Shown: positions 49,727 to 59,188 of the stretch, piece after piece | Position numbering within the stretch: the stretch's first letter is position 1 | How the letters are laid out: every line of letters begins with the position of its first letter | Assembly: GCF_013402915.1 (NCBI RefSeq) | Contig: NC_050724.1 | Span: forward strand, 1,116,001-1,180,000 | DNA: 64,000 nucleotides | DNA from: Zygotorulaspora mrakii | Taxonomy: Eukaryota; Ascomycota; Saccharomycetes; Saccharomycetales; Saccharomycetaceae | Direction: 5' to 3' | The notes under the pieces: model-generated | The model's database searches: none | What the model saw: only the letters and a program-made list of their open reading frames with translations | Told to the model about the DNA's origin: nothing | Made by a program: the position numbers and the translations under genes

Positions 49727-50878
49727 TTATCGATGAAAAACTCGGAGGGAAAAATCGGAATAGTGGCGCAAAAATTCAAAATGAATTTTGTTGTAAATAT
49801 CATCCCTTTGGTGCTCCAAGAGGTTTATTAGTGTTCCATCGCAACAAATTTCAAATTTGTGTCGTGGCGAATCCTTCGGATAGTTCAAAATTATATCGAA
49901 ATTAGATTTAAACGATCTATAAGTAACATTTTTGTCCTCTTGAATGTAATCACCAAGTTTATTTTGATAGCCTTGCATAATTTTTGCTGTTAACTTTTTA
50001 GTATTTAGGTTACTAGAGTACCCAAGTAAATGTAGTTCTGATTTCAGCGCATCTGACAAAGGTGACGGTCTGTACTCGAGCTCCAGATTTGGAGTATTGA
50101 TTAATGCAAAGTAAGCATATGTACCGACTGAATGCTCAACTGTGATACTATGATCCAAATTGTAGTTTTGCAAAATAGTCTCTGCTGCTCTTCTGAACCG
50201 TTCAGTGCCCATTTTTTTGAGCTCCGGATTTTCACAGGCATGCAACATATTTGCATGGAACCCCAGAGAGAAAATGATAAAGAAGACAATTGAATAGTCA
50301 TCTGGGAATACTGCTCTATAAAGGGGGAAGCTTTCCAAAGTTAACGATCCGCGTATATATTTACCGAATGACTGCACTGGATCGACATGCGAGAGTGAGC
50401 TGGCCCAGGCGTTCCCAGTACCCATTGGTAGGGGTAGAATGCATAGTTCGGCTTTCCCTTGCTCGGAATTGAAAACAGATTTAGTGCTGAGATTGTTCAG
50501 AAACTCACTGATGCTTGTATCTCCTGAAATGAAAATGACAGTGTGAGATTCATTGACGTTTAACTCTTTGGCTATTTGTGACACCGTGTCATGTGACTTG
50601 GTTTTGATGACAGTGTGTTCATAACCTATCATATCCAGGACCGGCTTGACCACGATGGAATAAAAGTCATTGTCGAGGGTGCGGCCTTTGCCAGATTTGA
50701 TGGAGTCGATCACGATCAGATTCTGAGGCGCAGTAAGTCTGAGTTCGCTGGAATCCGACGTCTTCGCCCTAAGAAGTTCGAACGATGAGTAGCAGGAGCC
50801 ATTTCTACTCGACCTGACTGAAATATCCTCCCCATTAACAGTCACCAGATGCCCAGTGTAAACTGTCTCTCCTGACAT
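49727..50878 (-). CDS. lipid-kinase-like protein (DAGK/sphingosine-kinase catalytic fold, degenerate signature)
   Basis: The product is 383 residues. The N-terminal half resembles the DAG/sphingosine-kinase catalytic domain. SIKSGKG (59-65) stands for the NPxSGxxxG loop, ISGDTSISEFLN (117-128) for the GGDGTxNEVxN motif, and PLPMGTGNAWASS (149-161) for the PxGTGND motif. A beta-rich C-terminal half includes SLGFHANMLHA. The usual GDG triplet reads Gly-Asp-Thr, so the catalytic loop is altered and kinase activity is doubtful. The closest well-known yeast relatives would be Lcb4/Lcb5, but this protein is much shorter and lacks their N-terminal extension. No gene occupies this slot between MCM10 and PCC1/ESL in S. 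cerevisiae. The ATG at 50878 is the first available. Confidence 0.85.
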   Translation of the reverse strand: MSGETVYTGHLVTVNGEDISVRSSRNGSCYSSFELLRAKTSDSSELRLTAPQNLIVIDSIKSGKGRTLDNDFYSIVVKPVLDMIGYEHTVIKTKSHDTVSQIAKELNVNESHTVIFISGDTSISEFLNNLSTKSVFNSEQGKAELCILPLPMGTGNAWASSLSHVDPVQSFGKYIRGSLTLESFPLYRAVFPDDYSIVFFIIFSLGFHANMLHACENPELKKMGTERFRRAAETILQNYNLDHSITVEHSVGTYAYFALINTPNLELEYRPSPLSDALKSELHLLGYSSNLNTKKLTAKIMQGYQNKLGDYIQEDKNVTYRSFKSNFDIILNYPKDSPRHKFEICCDGTLINLLEHQRDDIYNKIHFEFLRHYSDFSLRVFHR

Positions 50879-51061
50879 ACCACCGAGCTGCCAGTTGCGA
50901 CGCTTATCGACAACTTCGTATTGCCCCTACACAATATCATCTCTTGTGCGCGCGAAAGCTCTGACGCTGCTGAGCTTCGCTCAAGAAGCTCGATCAAAGA
51001 GAGAAAGCGACCACACACCAAGCCACTATCGGACCCTGCCAGACCCGCATCGTCTCAGCCC

Positions 51062-51408
51062 ATGAAGCAATCCATACCGATGGCGTTAGAACATTCATTG
51101 TATGTGAGCCTCGCGCACCCTGTACCCAGTCGTATCGCCGTTTTACTAACAACACCGCATCGCGCATGACCATCCCCAGAGACCTGCAAATACCATTCGA
51201 GACCCCGCAACAGGCTCAAATAGCCGTCAAAGTGCTCAAGCCAGACCCAATCCTCAGGCCAGACGACTTTGAAGTCGACTACGTCTCGAACGGCAGCGTT
51301 CTTGAGGTAAAATTCCGGAGCATAGACGACCGCGTGCTGCGAGTAGGCGTCAGTAGTGTCATCAACAGTGTCAAGACCGTGGTTGAAGCCATGGACGAGC
51401 TTTCCTAA
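51062..51408 (+). CDS. PCC1: KEOPS/EKC subunit Pcc1 (two exons)
   Basis: Exon 1 is 51062-51099, the intron 51100-51179 and exon 2 51180-51408. The spliced protein has 88 residues, the same length as S. cerevisiae Pcc1. The join yields HSLDLQIPFETPQQAQ, which continues the family beta-strand; reading through from the ATG at 51166 would instead give a non-homologous start (MTIPR). The rest carries the Pcc1 signature FRSIDDRVLRVGVSSVINS. Pcc1 is the dimerising subunit of KEOPS, which makes t6A in tRNA and affects telomeres and transcription. A second in-frame ATG (51080) would give 82 residues. Position matches YKR095W-A, between MLP1 and ESL2 in S. cerevisiae. Confidence 0.92.
51100..51179 (+). 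other. PCC1: PCC1 intron
   Basis: The 80-nt intron has perfect signals: donor GTATGT at 51100-51105, branch point TACTAAC at 51144-51150, and the first AG after it (CCCCAG) ending at 51179. It splits the codon Leu13 in phase 2. Confidence 0.92.
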
Positions 51409-52418
51409 CCGTCCGTATTACCCACGCATCCTTACCTATATAAATACGTATCTGTGTAGATTGTAACTGACGTAACGATGGAGCCCACGTGAATATCATG
51501 TGCATCTCACATGACCTCGGACAGTCTTCCAACGTCGGAAGTCCCCCTCCCCATCCCGGACAACATCTTTTCATTTTGCGGACAGTTCCCTCCAGGCCTC
51601 TTCCATGCCGTAAATTGCTCGATTTCCACAATTTGCCGCTCCACCGCCAAAAAATTATTTACCGTAAGCCCACCTCCCGAGAGCCCCCTGGTGTGAAATC
51701 ATTTCGGACGTGGAGGTAAAGGGGAAAATCTCAAATTCCCGCCGCTAGTGGTGAGTTGGTTGTGATCTTGGGCATCAAGCTGGGGCGGGGCATCATTGGC
51801 AGTCATTGGGTAAAGCCTAGTTGATTGAAAAGAGAGCAAGAGTTGACAACGACAGAGCAAGGAGTGAAGGGGATCAAGACTGATAGATTGATAGACTGAG
51901 AGACTGAGAGACTGAGAAGTGAAGATCAGGGTTTGATTAATTGGATACATATCAGTACAACATAGAGCTGTAGAATTCTGATCCGACAGATATTTGGTTG
52001 TCGAGAGAGAGTGTCGTTCCGTGTTTGGCTTTACAGGGAGAGACAGTTGCGGAGGAATCTGCATACATTTGTGAGACCATTGTTGAAACCATCGACTGTG
52101 TTGGGTGCATCATAGCCAGTATATCGAGAGGTGGCTTGCAGGATTCAGAGAGAGTGGGTCACACACGTATAGGTCCATCTTTTTGTCGAGGTGAGTAACG
52201 TCAAGTGAGCTAGACGGGAGCGGATCCGTTTTTCTGTCTAGACTTTGCGGCTGTTGCCAGCCCTTCTGGAGCCCCGTTGTTGCATTTTATTTCATCGGGC
52301 CGCACCTGATACATTCAAGGCGAACTAGAGACGCCAATATCGCATATTTTTTCCCCTTCTTTCTTTATTTTCGATTTCATCCCTCGCTGGGACCGACATA
52401 TCAATAAAGCTGCATAGC
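51409..52418. other. intergenic region PCC1 / ESL
   Basis: This is a 1.01-kb stretch with mixed GC-rich and purine-rich segments, including the 8-bp repeat array at 51881-51920. Open frames on both strands have no protein-like composition. It probably holds a long ESL 5' leader and promoter. Confidence 0.5.
51881..51920. repeat. 8-bp tandem array TGATAGAC/TGAGAGAC
   Basis: Five 8-bp units stand in a row: TGATAGAT, TGATAGAC, TGAGAGAC, TGAGAGAC, TGAGAAGT. The array is purine-biased and lies about 500 bp before the ESL ATG. Confidence 0.85.
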
Positions 52419-55400
52419 ATGCTTCAGGCATTTAATCATACATCGGGAAGACTGGTGGAAGCTAGCCCGAATAATCCGCAGATATCTAACAATGGCAGAG
52501 ACGGGTTGGTAGATTCCAGGATATCTTCGAGTCCTGCCGCACGCCTAAAGAGACAGAGCTCCAATCCGTACAGCTACATTGGGTCAAATTACATCAAGAG
52601 ACGATCAGCACGGCCAGAGTGCACTGTGAAGAATTCGGAATTTTTGGACAACCTGATCTTTGAAGACGGTGTGAATGAAACGGAGACTGAGGACAGTATG
52701 AAGAATCACATAGCAACACCCAAGACGCCGTCAAAATTTGATATGTCTCGAAGACAAAGTTTCGTGAAGAAAGCTTGGGATGACCCTCAGGTGCCTATGT
52801 CATACATTACTGGAGCTCCGCAGTCCCCCTACTCTTTTTCACAATTGAAAAATTCAAGAGGCTTATCGGATAACAACGGGAACAGCAATCGAAGCAGCCG
52901 TCAATTTCAGCCCTTATCAGGAATGGGGACGAGGAAATTAAACGAAGAATCCATTGAATCCATTCGACGCGATGGTAATGGGAATAAAAGCGTTGGAACA
53001 GGAAATGGCAATATGAATAATAACACGACTGAAACTCTGGACAATAACGATAGTGGAGAATCAAGGGATGCTACCATGAATGATTCGCTTCAAAATAATC
53101 ATAATTCGCTGAACGGCGAAGGCAATATCAACGATAGCAATGCATATACCAATACCGGTGGAAACACACATGGTAATGGCCTCAATGATGGCAATGGGAA
53201 TAGAAGTAATGATAATAGTAATGATAATAATCATGGTAATGGTAACGGAAACGGAAACGACAATAGCGGTAATAGCATTCCATCATCGGGAGTGCCCGTG
53301 AAAAAGTCCAGTCAAACACTCGTTCAAAAATTACAAGATATTTATAAAATAATCGTGAAGCAAGAAATTGAGTTGCAGGAGCGATGTTCTCAGCTTACAA
53401 CGTCACAAACAACTGAGTTGAAAAATTTGTGGACCATTTATAGAATCAATTCTGATCTTATTAACAATTACGTTACTTTCATCACGACGGCGCTTTTACC
53501 GTCACAATCAGAACAAGATTTAGCAATTGGTCAGGAAATCGTGGAGATTTATAGAATAGAAAGAAGACTGTGGGTTTATGGTACGATAACGTTTCTTGAT
53601 GTTCTGAAAAACTTTTCCAATTTTATGGATCCAGAGGTTTGTTGTCAATTTATTACGCATGTATTCATTTCGATATCCAACATGTTATCTGATATACCGT
53701 CAAAATATGCAATTCCTTGGCTTCAAAGACTCGGAGATTTGTCACGAATGGCTATTGCTCTTTATCCCTCCGGTTTCATAGATTGGAAGCTTAGTGCAGA
53801 ACATTGGTATATGGAGGCAATGAAATTTAGTTATAGCCATGGTAAATTGTATTATCACATGTCAACAGTTCAACAAAATACTTTGGAAGCTTTCGTAAAC
53901 CTTGGTAAAAGTGTTTTCTGTCAAGATACTTTCATACCTTCACAGCAGTACATGCAATTGGTCATCGATAATATATATCAAAGGGCGTTCGTGGAAAGAA
54001 ATGGTGGAAATCATAGAAACACTCAAATAATTGAATACTTGAAACATAGTGAAGTTATGTTATTGCCTAGTTTCGCGGAAAGCCTAGATCTACAACAGGT
54101 TGTTTTGGTATATTTCAGGGATAAATTTGGAATAGATTCCACTGATAATAATATTTTCTGTACTAAAAATATGTTCCAACAAAACTCAGATCAATTGAAG
54201 TACTTTTTCAGACATGCACCTGTATTTTCTGAGTCGCATATTTTACAATTGGTTGGATTTGGTGAACCTAAAAATCCATTTGCTCTTCTCTTTGGTTTAC
54301 CTAAATATTTAAAAGAGCGAAAGGATAAGAAGGAAAAACGAAAAACAAAAGCCCCTTCCTCGATCGAAACATCTAGTTCGATGGCTATTGATGACGAAGA
54401 TCCAGACCCCTCCCTGTGGGATTCTTCACCAAACGAATTCTTTGAAAATATCGACTCTTTAAAATATCAAAATTTATTCCCATCATCTATCGAAATCTGG
54501 AATGAATCGTTAAATTATATCAACATGACAAGTCTTAAGTGTGGCATGCTCGTACTTCAGAAATTCCTTCAAGGTCCTATGGTAATAGCTTTGCCGCATC
54601 TACTCCCTTGGACATATTTTGTTATCTCTGTTTTCTTAAAAATTGAGGAAATTCAAGATGAATATAGCCGTCAGTTTTGGATTGACTTCATGAATCGAAT
54701 TTTCCCATGGAACACAATTGTTAATTTCCTTAACATGCTACTTGCATTCATGTTAGATAGCAACTATCAAACATCGATAATCAATAGACTTTGCTCACAA
54801 TACTCGCGAATGAGCTTAGACGATCTTTTGGACTACTTCAATAATAACGAGGAGTTACCAGAAGTTTGGAAATGCTGGGGCACCCTTTGGTTCGATGTTA
54901 TACACAGCAAAGGCCAAACTGAGGTTGATGGTTACGAAAGCGTTGGAATTAAAGATTACAAATTCTTAGACACACCAATTGATGGAATAGGATTTGATGA
55001 AAACGATGAATCGGGTGAGAACTTTTGGAAACGGTCTTGTAGAGTAATATTTTTATTCAAAGAGTTCGCGCAAAGGTTTGACTCCAGACTTTCGTTAAGC
55101 TTTACAGCTCCCGTGTCATCTAGAAGGGAATCTCTTCCGTGTGATAATGTGATAAAATCATTTTCCTTCAAATTAAACAAAGAATCTTCTCTGAATAGTG
55201 ACGATAGCTTGTCATCGGCCCTTAGAAATGCAGTTAACATATTTGAGGTTGCTGATGCCGTGAATACGGATTACAGCGCAACGCCGATGCTAAGTGTCGC
55301 TAAAAATGAAAGCTTCTTTGAGTATACGGGCTACAAGAAATTATACCCTACTTTCAGCTCATATGACAAAAGCGGGGAGTTTATCAGTGGATCATTCTAT

Positions 55401-56141
55401 ACTTCTGTTCTAAACGATTCGTCGGTAAAAGTTAATTCACAGAAAGTGAGCAGTACCAGCGCCACAAATATTAATTGTGACACAAATAACTCTGAAGTAC
55501 CAGAAGGAGTTTCAGTTTTAAATGAGGAGCACTTATTCAACGAATGCATGGACCCTACCACAAACAAATTTTATTCGAGAGACGAATTTCGAGTTGTGGA
55601 CCCCTCGTGTGAGATGAATCAGAAGGAAACGTATTTTGTTCTTGACGCGACATCATGGCTAAGGCATTTCGGTCATGTATATAAGTTGGCTACAAGAGAG
55701 GCCCTAAAATTCGCCATTTGCTTAACCACATTTCAAGAGCTTAGGTTTCTGAGAAAATCAAAGGATGAAAATGTAGTTGAGGCAGCAACGAGAGCAATCA
55801 TTACTGTTAGACAATTGTACAATGAACAACGAATTTTGCCTTTGAGGTTCACTGGTAATGTTGCAACGCATATCGAGGAACATCTGGAATTTGAAGAACA
55901 AATTACGTGGAGATCGCATGTCGACGAATTTGTCATCGAGGCCGTCATCAAGGCACAAGATAAATTCAAAGAAATGAAGGTACGCGAGGGCTGCAAGACG
56001 GAGAACTCACAAAGTCTTAAACATGTTGTATTGGTCACAGATGATGCAAGTATGCGTAAGAAAGCATTGAATCAGGGAATTGCTACGTTTACTACAAGAT
56101 TTGTGTTCTCAGTCTGCAACGCGATTGGTTGGAAGAAATAA
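52419..56141 (+). CDS. ESL2: Esl1/Esl2-like protein (EST1/14-3-3-like domain and C-terminal PIN domain)
   Basis: The 1240-residue protein has a disordered N-terminal quarter that includes an Asn/Gly-rich tract (about 185-285, many NGN and GNG units). An EST1-type helical 14-3-3-like domain follows at about 300-650 (LQDIYKIIVKQEIELQERC onward), then a DNA/RNA-binding helical region. The C-terminal PIN-like nuclease domain (about 1070-1235) has candidate acidic residues in FVLDATSWL, VDEFVIEAV and LVTDDASMR. The S. cerevisiae pair Esl1/Esl2 is related to Smg5/Smg6 and Est1 and acts with Hex3/Slx5 and Ebs1-linked pathways; function is not well settled. It is the single ancestor of YIL151C and YKR096W. 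It is convergent with the next gene, stops 5 bp apart. Confidence 0.92.
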   Translation: MLQAFNHTSGRLVEASPNNPQISNNGRDGLVDSRISSSPAARLKRQSSNPYSYIGSNYIKRRSARPECTVKNSEFLDNLIFEDGVNETETEDSMKNHIATPKTPSKFDMSRRQSFVKKAWDDPQVPMSYITGAPQSPYSFSQLKNSRGLSDNNGNSNRSSRQFQPLSGMGTRKLNEESIESIRRDGNGNKSVGTGNGNMNNNTTETLDNNDSGESRDATMNDSLQNNHNSLNGEGNINDSNAYTNTGGNTHGNGLNDGNGNRSNDNSNDNNHGNGNGNGNDNSGNSIPSSGVPVKKSSQTLVQKLQDIYKIIVKQEIELQERCSQLTTSQTTELKNLWTIYRINSDLINNYVTFITTALLPSQSEQDLAIGQEIVEIYRIERRLWVYGTITFLDVLKNFSNFMDPEVCCQFITHVFISISNMLSDIPSKYAIPWLQRLGDLSRMAIALYPSGFIDWKLSAEHWYMEAMKFSYSHGKLYYHMSTVQQNTLEAFVNLGKSVFCQDTFIPSQQYMQLVIDNIYQRAFVERNGGNHRNTQIIEYLKHSEVMLLPSFAESLDLQQVVLVYFRDKFGIDSTDNNIFCTKNMFQQNSDQLKYFFRHAPVFSESHILQLVGFGEPKNPFALLFGLPKYLKERKDKKEKRKTKAPSSIETSSSMAIDDEDPDPSLWDSSPNEFFENIDSLKYQNLFPSSIEIWNESLNYINMTSLKCGMLVLQKFLQGPMVIALPHLLPWTYFVISVFLKIEEIQDEYSRQFWIDFMNRIFPWNTIVNFLNMLLAFMLDSNYQTSIINRLCSQYSRMSLDDLLDYFNNNEELPEVWKCWGTLWFDVIHSKGQTEVDGYESVGIKDYKFLDTPIDGIGFDENDESGENFWKRSCRVIFLFKEFAQRFDSRLSLSFTAPVSSRRESLPCDNVIKSFSFKLNKESSLNSDDSLSSALRNAVNIFEVADAVNTDYSATPMLSVAKNESFFEYTGYKKLYPTFSSYDKSGEFISGSFYTSVLNDSSVKVNSQKVSSTSATNINCDTNNSEVPEGVSVLNEEHLFNECMDPTTNKFYSRDEFRVVDPSCEMNQKETYFVLDATSWLRHFGHVYKLATREALKFAICLTTFQELRFLRKSKDENVVEAATRAIITVRQLYNEQRILPLRFTGNVATHIEEHLEFEEQITWRSHVDEFVIEAVIKAQDKFKEMKVREGCKTENSQSLKHVVLVTDDASMRKKALNQGIATFTTRFVFSVCNAIGWKK

Positions 56142-56146
56142 ATAAA

Positions 56147-56875
56147 TTAAAAGAATTTCCAACATAAACACCATGTAATATTGCATATTTTTAAATAGCA
56201 TTCTGAATTTACAGCCAATCTTGATTTCAAAAATCTTGCTAAATTTGATTCTCGCAAAGGTTCCATACTATGCAGTATAAGCAACATTGAATCTTCATCG
56301 TCCGATTGTTTCGTTCTGACCTTAATTTCGTGCGGAGATAATAAACTCAATTGATCCACTTCAATCAACTCATTGAACTGCTTATCTAATTTAGAAACCT
56401 GAAGCCTGGTACTGAGATTGGATAATGCTACTGAAAGTGCCGTAACCAAAGATGACGGATCATTTGCACTCGTATTCAATATCTGAGGAATATGTCGCAC
56501 GTGATATGGCCTTTCCTTTGGGTCCAAATGGTTAGATTCTTTGAGGTGCTTTACGACTGCATAATCACTAAGAAAAGTACTCAGGTGTACCTTGTTTTTA
56601 TTTGGCTCTTTCTCAGTAATTCTTGAAGGCAGCAACTTGATCTCTCGAGGGAATGCGGATAAAAGTGGTGTATTAGCCCTCTTTGAAGGATTGTGACTTT
56701 TACTTACTTCTGATTTCATACTCTTGGATGCACTAAGTAATGATGAGATGTTGCAATTTTTTTCTCGTAAAGGTCGCAATTTATTTCTCGAGCTTGAGCT
56801 GGTAACGTTATCGCTATGATTATCCTGATAGATTGAGAATCCGCGCTTGCGCGGTCCCTGAGCTGACATCGGCAT
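56147..56875 (-). CDS. uncharacterised protein, positional counterpart of YIL152W
   Basis: The 242-residue protein has no recognised domain. The N-terminal 110 residues are basic, Ser/Asn-rich and probably disordered (PRKRGFSIYQD, RNKLRPLREKN). The C-terminal half is predicted helical (SSLVTALSVALSNLSTRL, then KLDKQFNELIEVDQLSLL) and ends in a Cys/Trp-rich tail (NITWCLCWKFF). In S. cerevisiae the gene convergent with YIL151C is YIL152W (VPR1), of similar size. I infer orthology from position only and do not assign the function. A perfect MCB box (ACGCGT) 74 bp upstream and a triple 10-bp repeat suggest cell-cycle-regulated transcription. The alternative Met3 start is equally possible. Confidence 0.8.
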   Translation of the reverse strand: MPMSAQGPRKRGFSIYQDNHSDNVTSSSSRNKLRPLREKNCNISSLLSASKSMKSEVSKSHNPSKRANTPLLSAFPREIKLLPSRITEKEPNKNKVHLSTFLSDYAVVKHLKESNHLDPKERPYHVRHIPQILNTSANDPSSLVTALSVALSNLSTRLQVSKLDKQFNELIEVDQLSLLSPHEIKVRTKQSDDEDSMLLILHSMEPLRESNLARFLKSRLAVNSECYLKICNITWCLCWKFF

Positions 56876-56948
56876 ACGATATCAAGAATATTGTAATACT
56901 GCTATCTGAATTAGCCGCCCAGATTGAGAGTCACGGCAGCTGTTACGT

Positions 56949-56954
56949 ACGCGT
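56949..56954. promoter_or_regulatory. MCB box (ACGCGT)
   Basis: This is the perfect core of the MBF element, 74 bp before the start of the YIL152W-like gene. It is the only such core I noticed in this 2.3-kb intergenic region. Confidence 0.45.
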
Positions 56955-56961
56955 CTTCTCG

Positions 56962-56991
56962 CAGCTTTTCCCAGCTTTTCCCAGCTTTTCC
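56962..56991. repeat. triple perfect 10-bp tandem repeat CAGCTTTTCC
   Basis: Three identical units of CAGCTTTTCC (56962-56971, 56972-56981, 56982-56991) lie 87-116 bp upstream of the YIL152W-like gene, right beside the MCB box. The 10-bp period puts the copies on one helical face. Confidence 0.9.
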
Positions 56992-58660
56992 CTTACTTAA
57001 ATGTTTTTTTTCTGAACACAGCTTTCTGATTATTTACATGAAAAAGCAAAATAAACATTTATAAACAAAGCAACGGCAATAGTTCGCCTGATTACATAGT
57101 TTCTTAGGGCATCCCATTTTGAATGTTTCTCGTTTAAGCACTTTTCTCGTAATCTGCCTAATGGTTGAAATCATATTTTACTGTTATGAGTACTAAATCT
57201 CCTGTTTTTGCCTCAAAAGGTATCCAACGTGTACCGTTTAGTAACCGAAAAGTAGGCGGCTAGGCACACCTCTCGCCAAGATAGCTTATATCCATATATT
57301 ACTGATGATCATGGGAAAATATGTTCCTTTTTCAACAATCAGTAGCACCGCATTGCCATACAAATGGCTAGCCGTTTCGAATGCAAGTTCAATTGATTCC
57401 TGCCAGTTTTTTTACAGCAACAGCCAGTCTTTCTTTGCCAACAAATAGGTTCAATACTCTACTTAAAACTGTCTGCATCTAATTTTGCGCAATTAAACAC
57501 TTCAGGGCTGCGCAGAAACCGCTAGAAACTCTTGGATAAAGAATTTGTTTGTCTCGAATTCTTCCTTTGAGTTTTAGTCAATACAGCAGATGTTTCCGAT
57601 ACCAAGGCTCGTCTAAAGACCGTAGCGACACTGGTGCCCTCCTAATGTATGGTTCGATCTGCCACTTTTTCTCATGTAACTAATATTTTTAGCGGAAAGA
57701 ATACCTTTCTCCTCTTTATATCGGGCGCTGCCCACATGCTGTTGAGGTTGCAAGCAATTGAAGAAGAATTCGCTGTCAATAAGAGCTTTGATACTCAAAA
57801 AGACTAGGAAAAAGGGTTCGAGCTAACGTATGACAGGCGGTGCTGTTTTATCGTCGGAAAAATGGGATCCAAACCTCGGCGGCTAAAAAAGCCGACTCCC
57901 AACGAAGGTCGCGTTGACCTGACTTTCTACCGACGAAGCGCTTGCAAGAGTCCACCTCCGTTCTTCAAACCACATCTACTTCAGAGATGAAAGATGTGTT
58001 CTCATGGGTATACGCAATCAGAGTATATTCAGCTTGGGCCAATTTTTCGAGCAGGGCCTGTCGGCAGAAGTCGAACGCAGTATACAGCAGTATCATGGTC
58101 ATCAAAAAAGATGCAAGCCCGATATAGCACGGATCTGCGAAGAACTTTCACTCTGGTCACATGTTCTTACGCAACGGATAAAGCCTTCCGCAGCAAGCCC
58201 AGTAGACCGCAACAAGAGAGAAGGGAGCACCAACCGCGGAGTCTGATTGAATTGTGAGAGGTTCCGTGTTATTGAACCAGGTACCGAGACGTTGATGAGT
58301 CGTTGCCGCCCTAAAAACAAATCGCTATTTTTACAACAAGGGCATGCACGAGAAAGCGAAACGCCGACAATTCGCGATGCTTCAAAGTCAGCTGAATTAT
58401 GTGCGAGTGCAATCAGCAGCGCAGAACTCAGAGCTTCGAATAGTGTGAGAACTAACACACGTAGTTGCGCCTTTTGGATCCGCCATTGTGAAGTCGCCCT
58501 CTTAAGTGCTCCAAAGCTCTCCAAAGGAAACATGTCGAACCATTACAACAAGCAATCGATCGCCTAACAGGTCCGAGTGTGTTGTTTACAATGCAGCAGC
58601 GCTATTGCAGCATGACGACAGTACCACTTTCAGTTTTTCAAATGTACCTCGGGACGGCCC

Positions 58661-58672
58661 CGGTCGAATGGG
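58661..58672 (+). promoter_or_regulatory. CSRE-like element of PCK1
   Basis: CGGTCGAATGGG matches the carbon-source response element CGGMYNARNGGR at all but one position. It is 517-528 bp upstream of the PCK1 ATG. Cat8 and Sip4 activate gluconeogenic genes through this element. Confidence 0.5.
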
Positions 58673-58705
58673 CACTTCTCATTTTTTTCATTGCTCCTTT
58701 GGCCC

Positions 58706-58716
58706 CCCCGCATCAA
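58706..58716 (-). promoter_or_regulatory. Mig1-like site of PCK1
   Basis: The minus strand reads TTGATGCGGGG, ten of eleven positions of the Mig1 consensus WWWWTSYGGGG, with more T residues 5' of it. It lies about 40 bp from the CSRE-like element. Confidence 0.45.
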
Positions 58717-58957
58717 AAAAATGGTCGAATGCAGTTTTTTGTGCCAGAAAGGCAAAACTCCGGCACCGGGGCCATGAGCTTGAGCCGCCGAGGCACAAGG
58801 TCCCGAAAATTGCCGAAACAGCTGCTAGCTGTTTCAACAGGATCACAAGACTATCTAGAAGAATATGACGATCAATCGCATCACTGATACCGAAACGATT
58901 GCAGGCATCCCGGGTACACATCGGTTTGGTCACTGTACTACTGGAGAACGACGAAAT

Positions 58958-58985
58958 GACAACGGGGGACAACGGGGGACAACGG
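58958..58985. repeat. 10-bp tandem repeat GACAACGGGG
   Basis: GACAACGG occurs three times with an exact 10-bp period (58958, 58968, 58978), with GG between copies. It is about 60 bp upstream of the PCK1 TATA box. Confidence 0.9.
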
Positions 58986-59045
58986 ACCCTTCAATAAGCA
59001 GACTGTTTAAGCTTGGGATCTTGTGATACATCGCCGGTGAAAAGG

Positions 59046-59054
59046 TATATATAA
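59046..59054 (+). promoter_or_regulatory. TATA box of PCK1
   Basis: TATATATAA is 135 bp before the PCK1 ATG. A TATA-type promoter fits strong glucose-repressible control. Confidence 0.6.
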
Positions 59055-59188
59055 GCCAGCATGATGGGAGGGATTGTTTTGGTGTGGCACTTCTCATTCT
59101 TTTTAGTGGGGAAGTAGCAAGGTATCGAGTTGTACAGAATAAACGCCCAGTTCAAGAGAGGCAATACGCAACATTATACACGCAGAAG

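Larger units (their letters stand above)
56876..59188. other. 2.3-kb divergent intergenic region ahead of PCK1
   Basis: The first part (to about 57830) is AT-rich with no recognised feature beyond the MCB and repeat. The second part is GC-richer and open in several frames without protein character; one plus frame (57923-58567) has a single in-frame TGA. The PCK1-proximal kilobase holds CSRE-like and Mig1-like sites, a 10-bp repeat and a TATA box. Confidence 0.55.

Noticed and set aside
57448..57462. B-box matches such as GTTCAATAC here and GTTCAAAGC near 19727
   Set aside because: In each case the flanking bases do not form a T stem and no A box lies at the right distance upstream.
58102..58533. 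143-codon minus-strand frame upstream of PCK1
   Set aside because: It overlaps open plus-strand frames in a GC-richer stretch, and the translation shows no domain or conserved motif.
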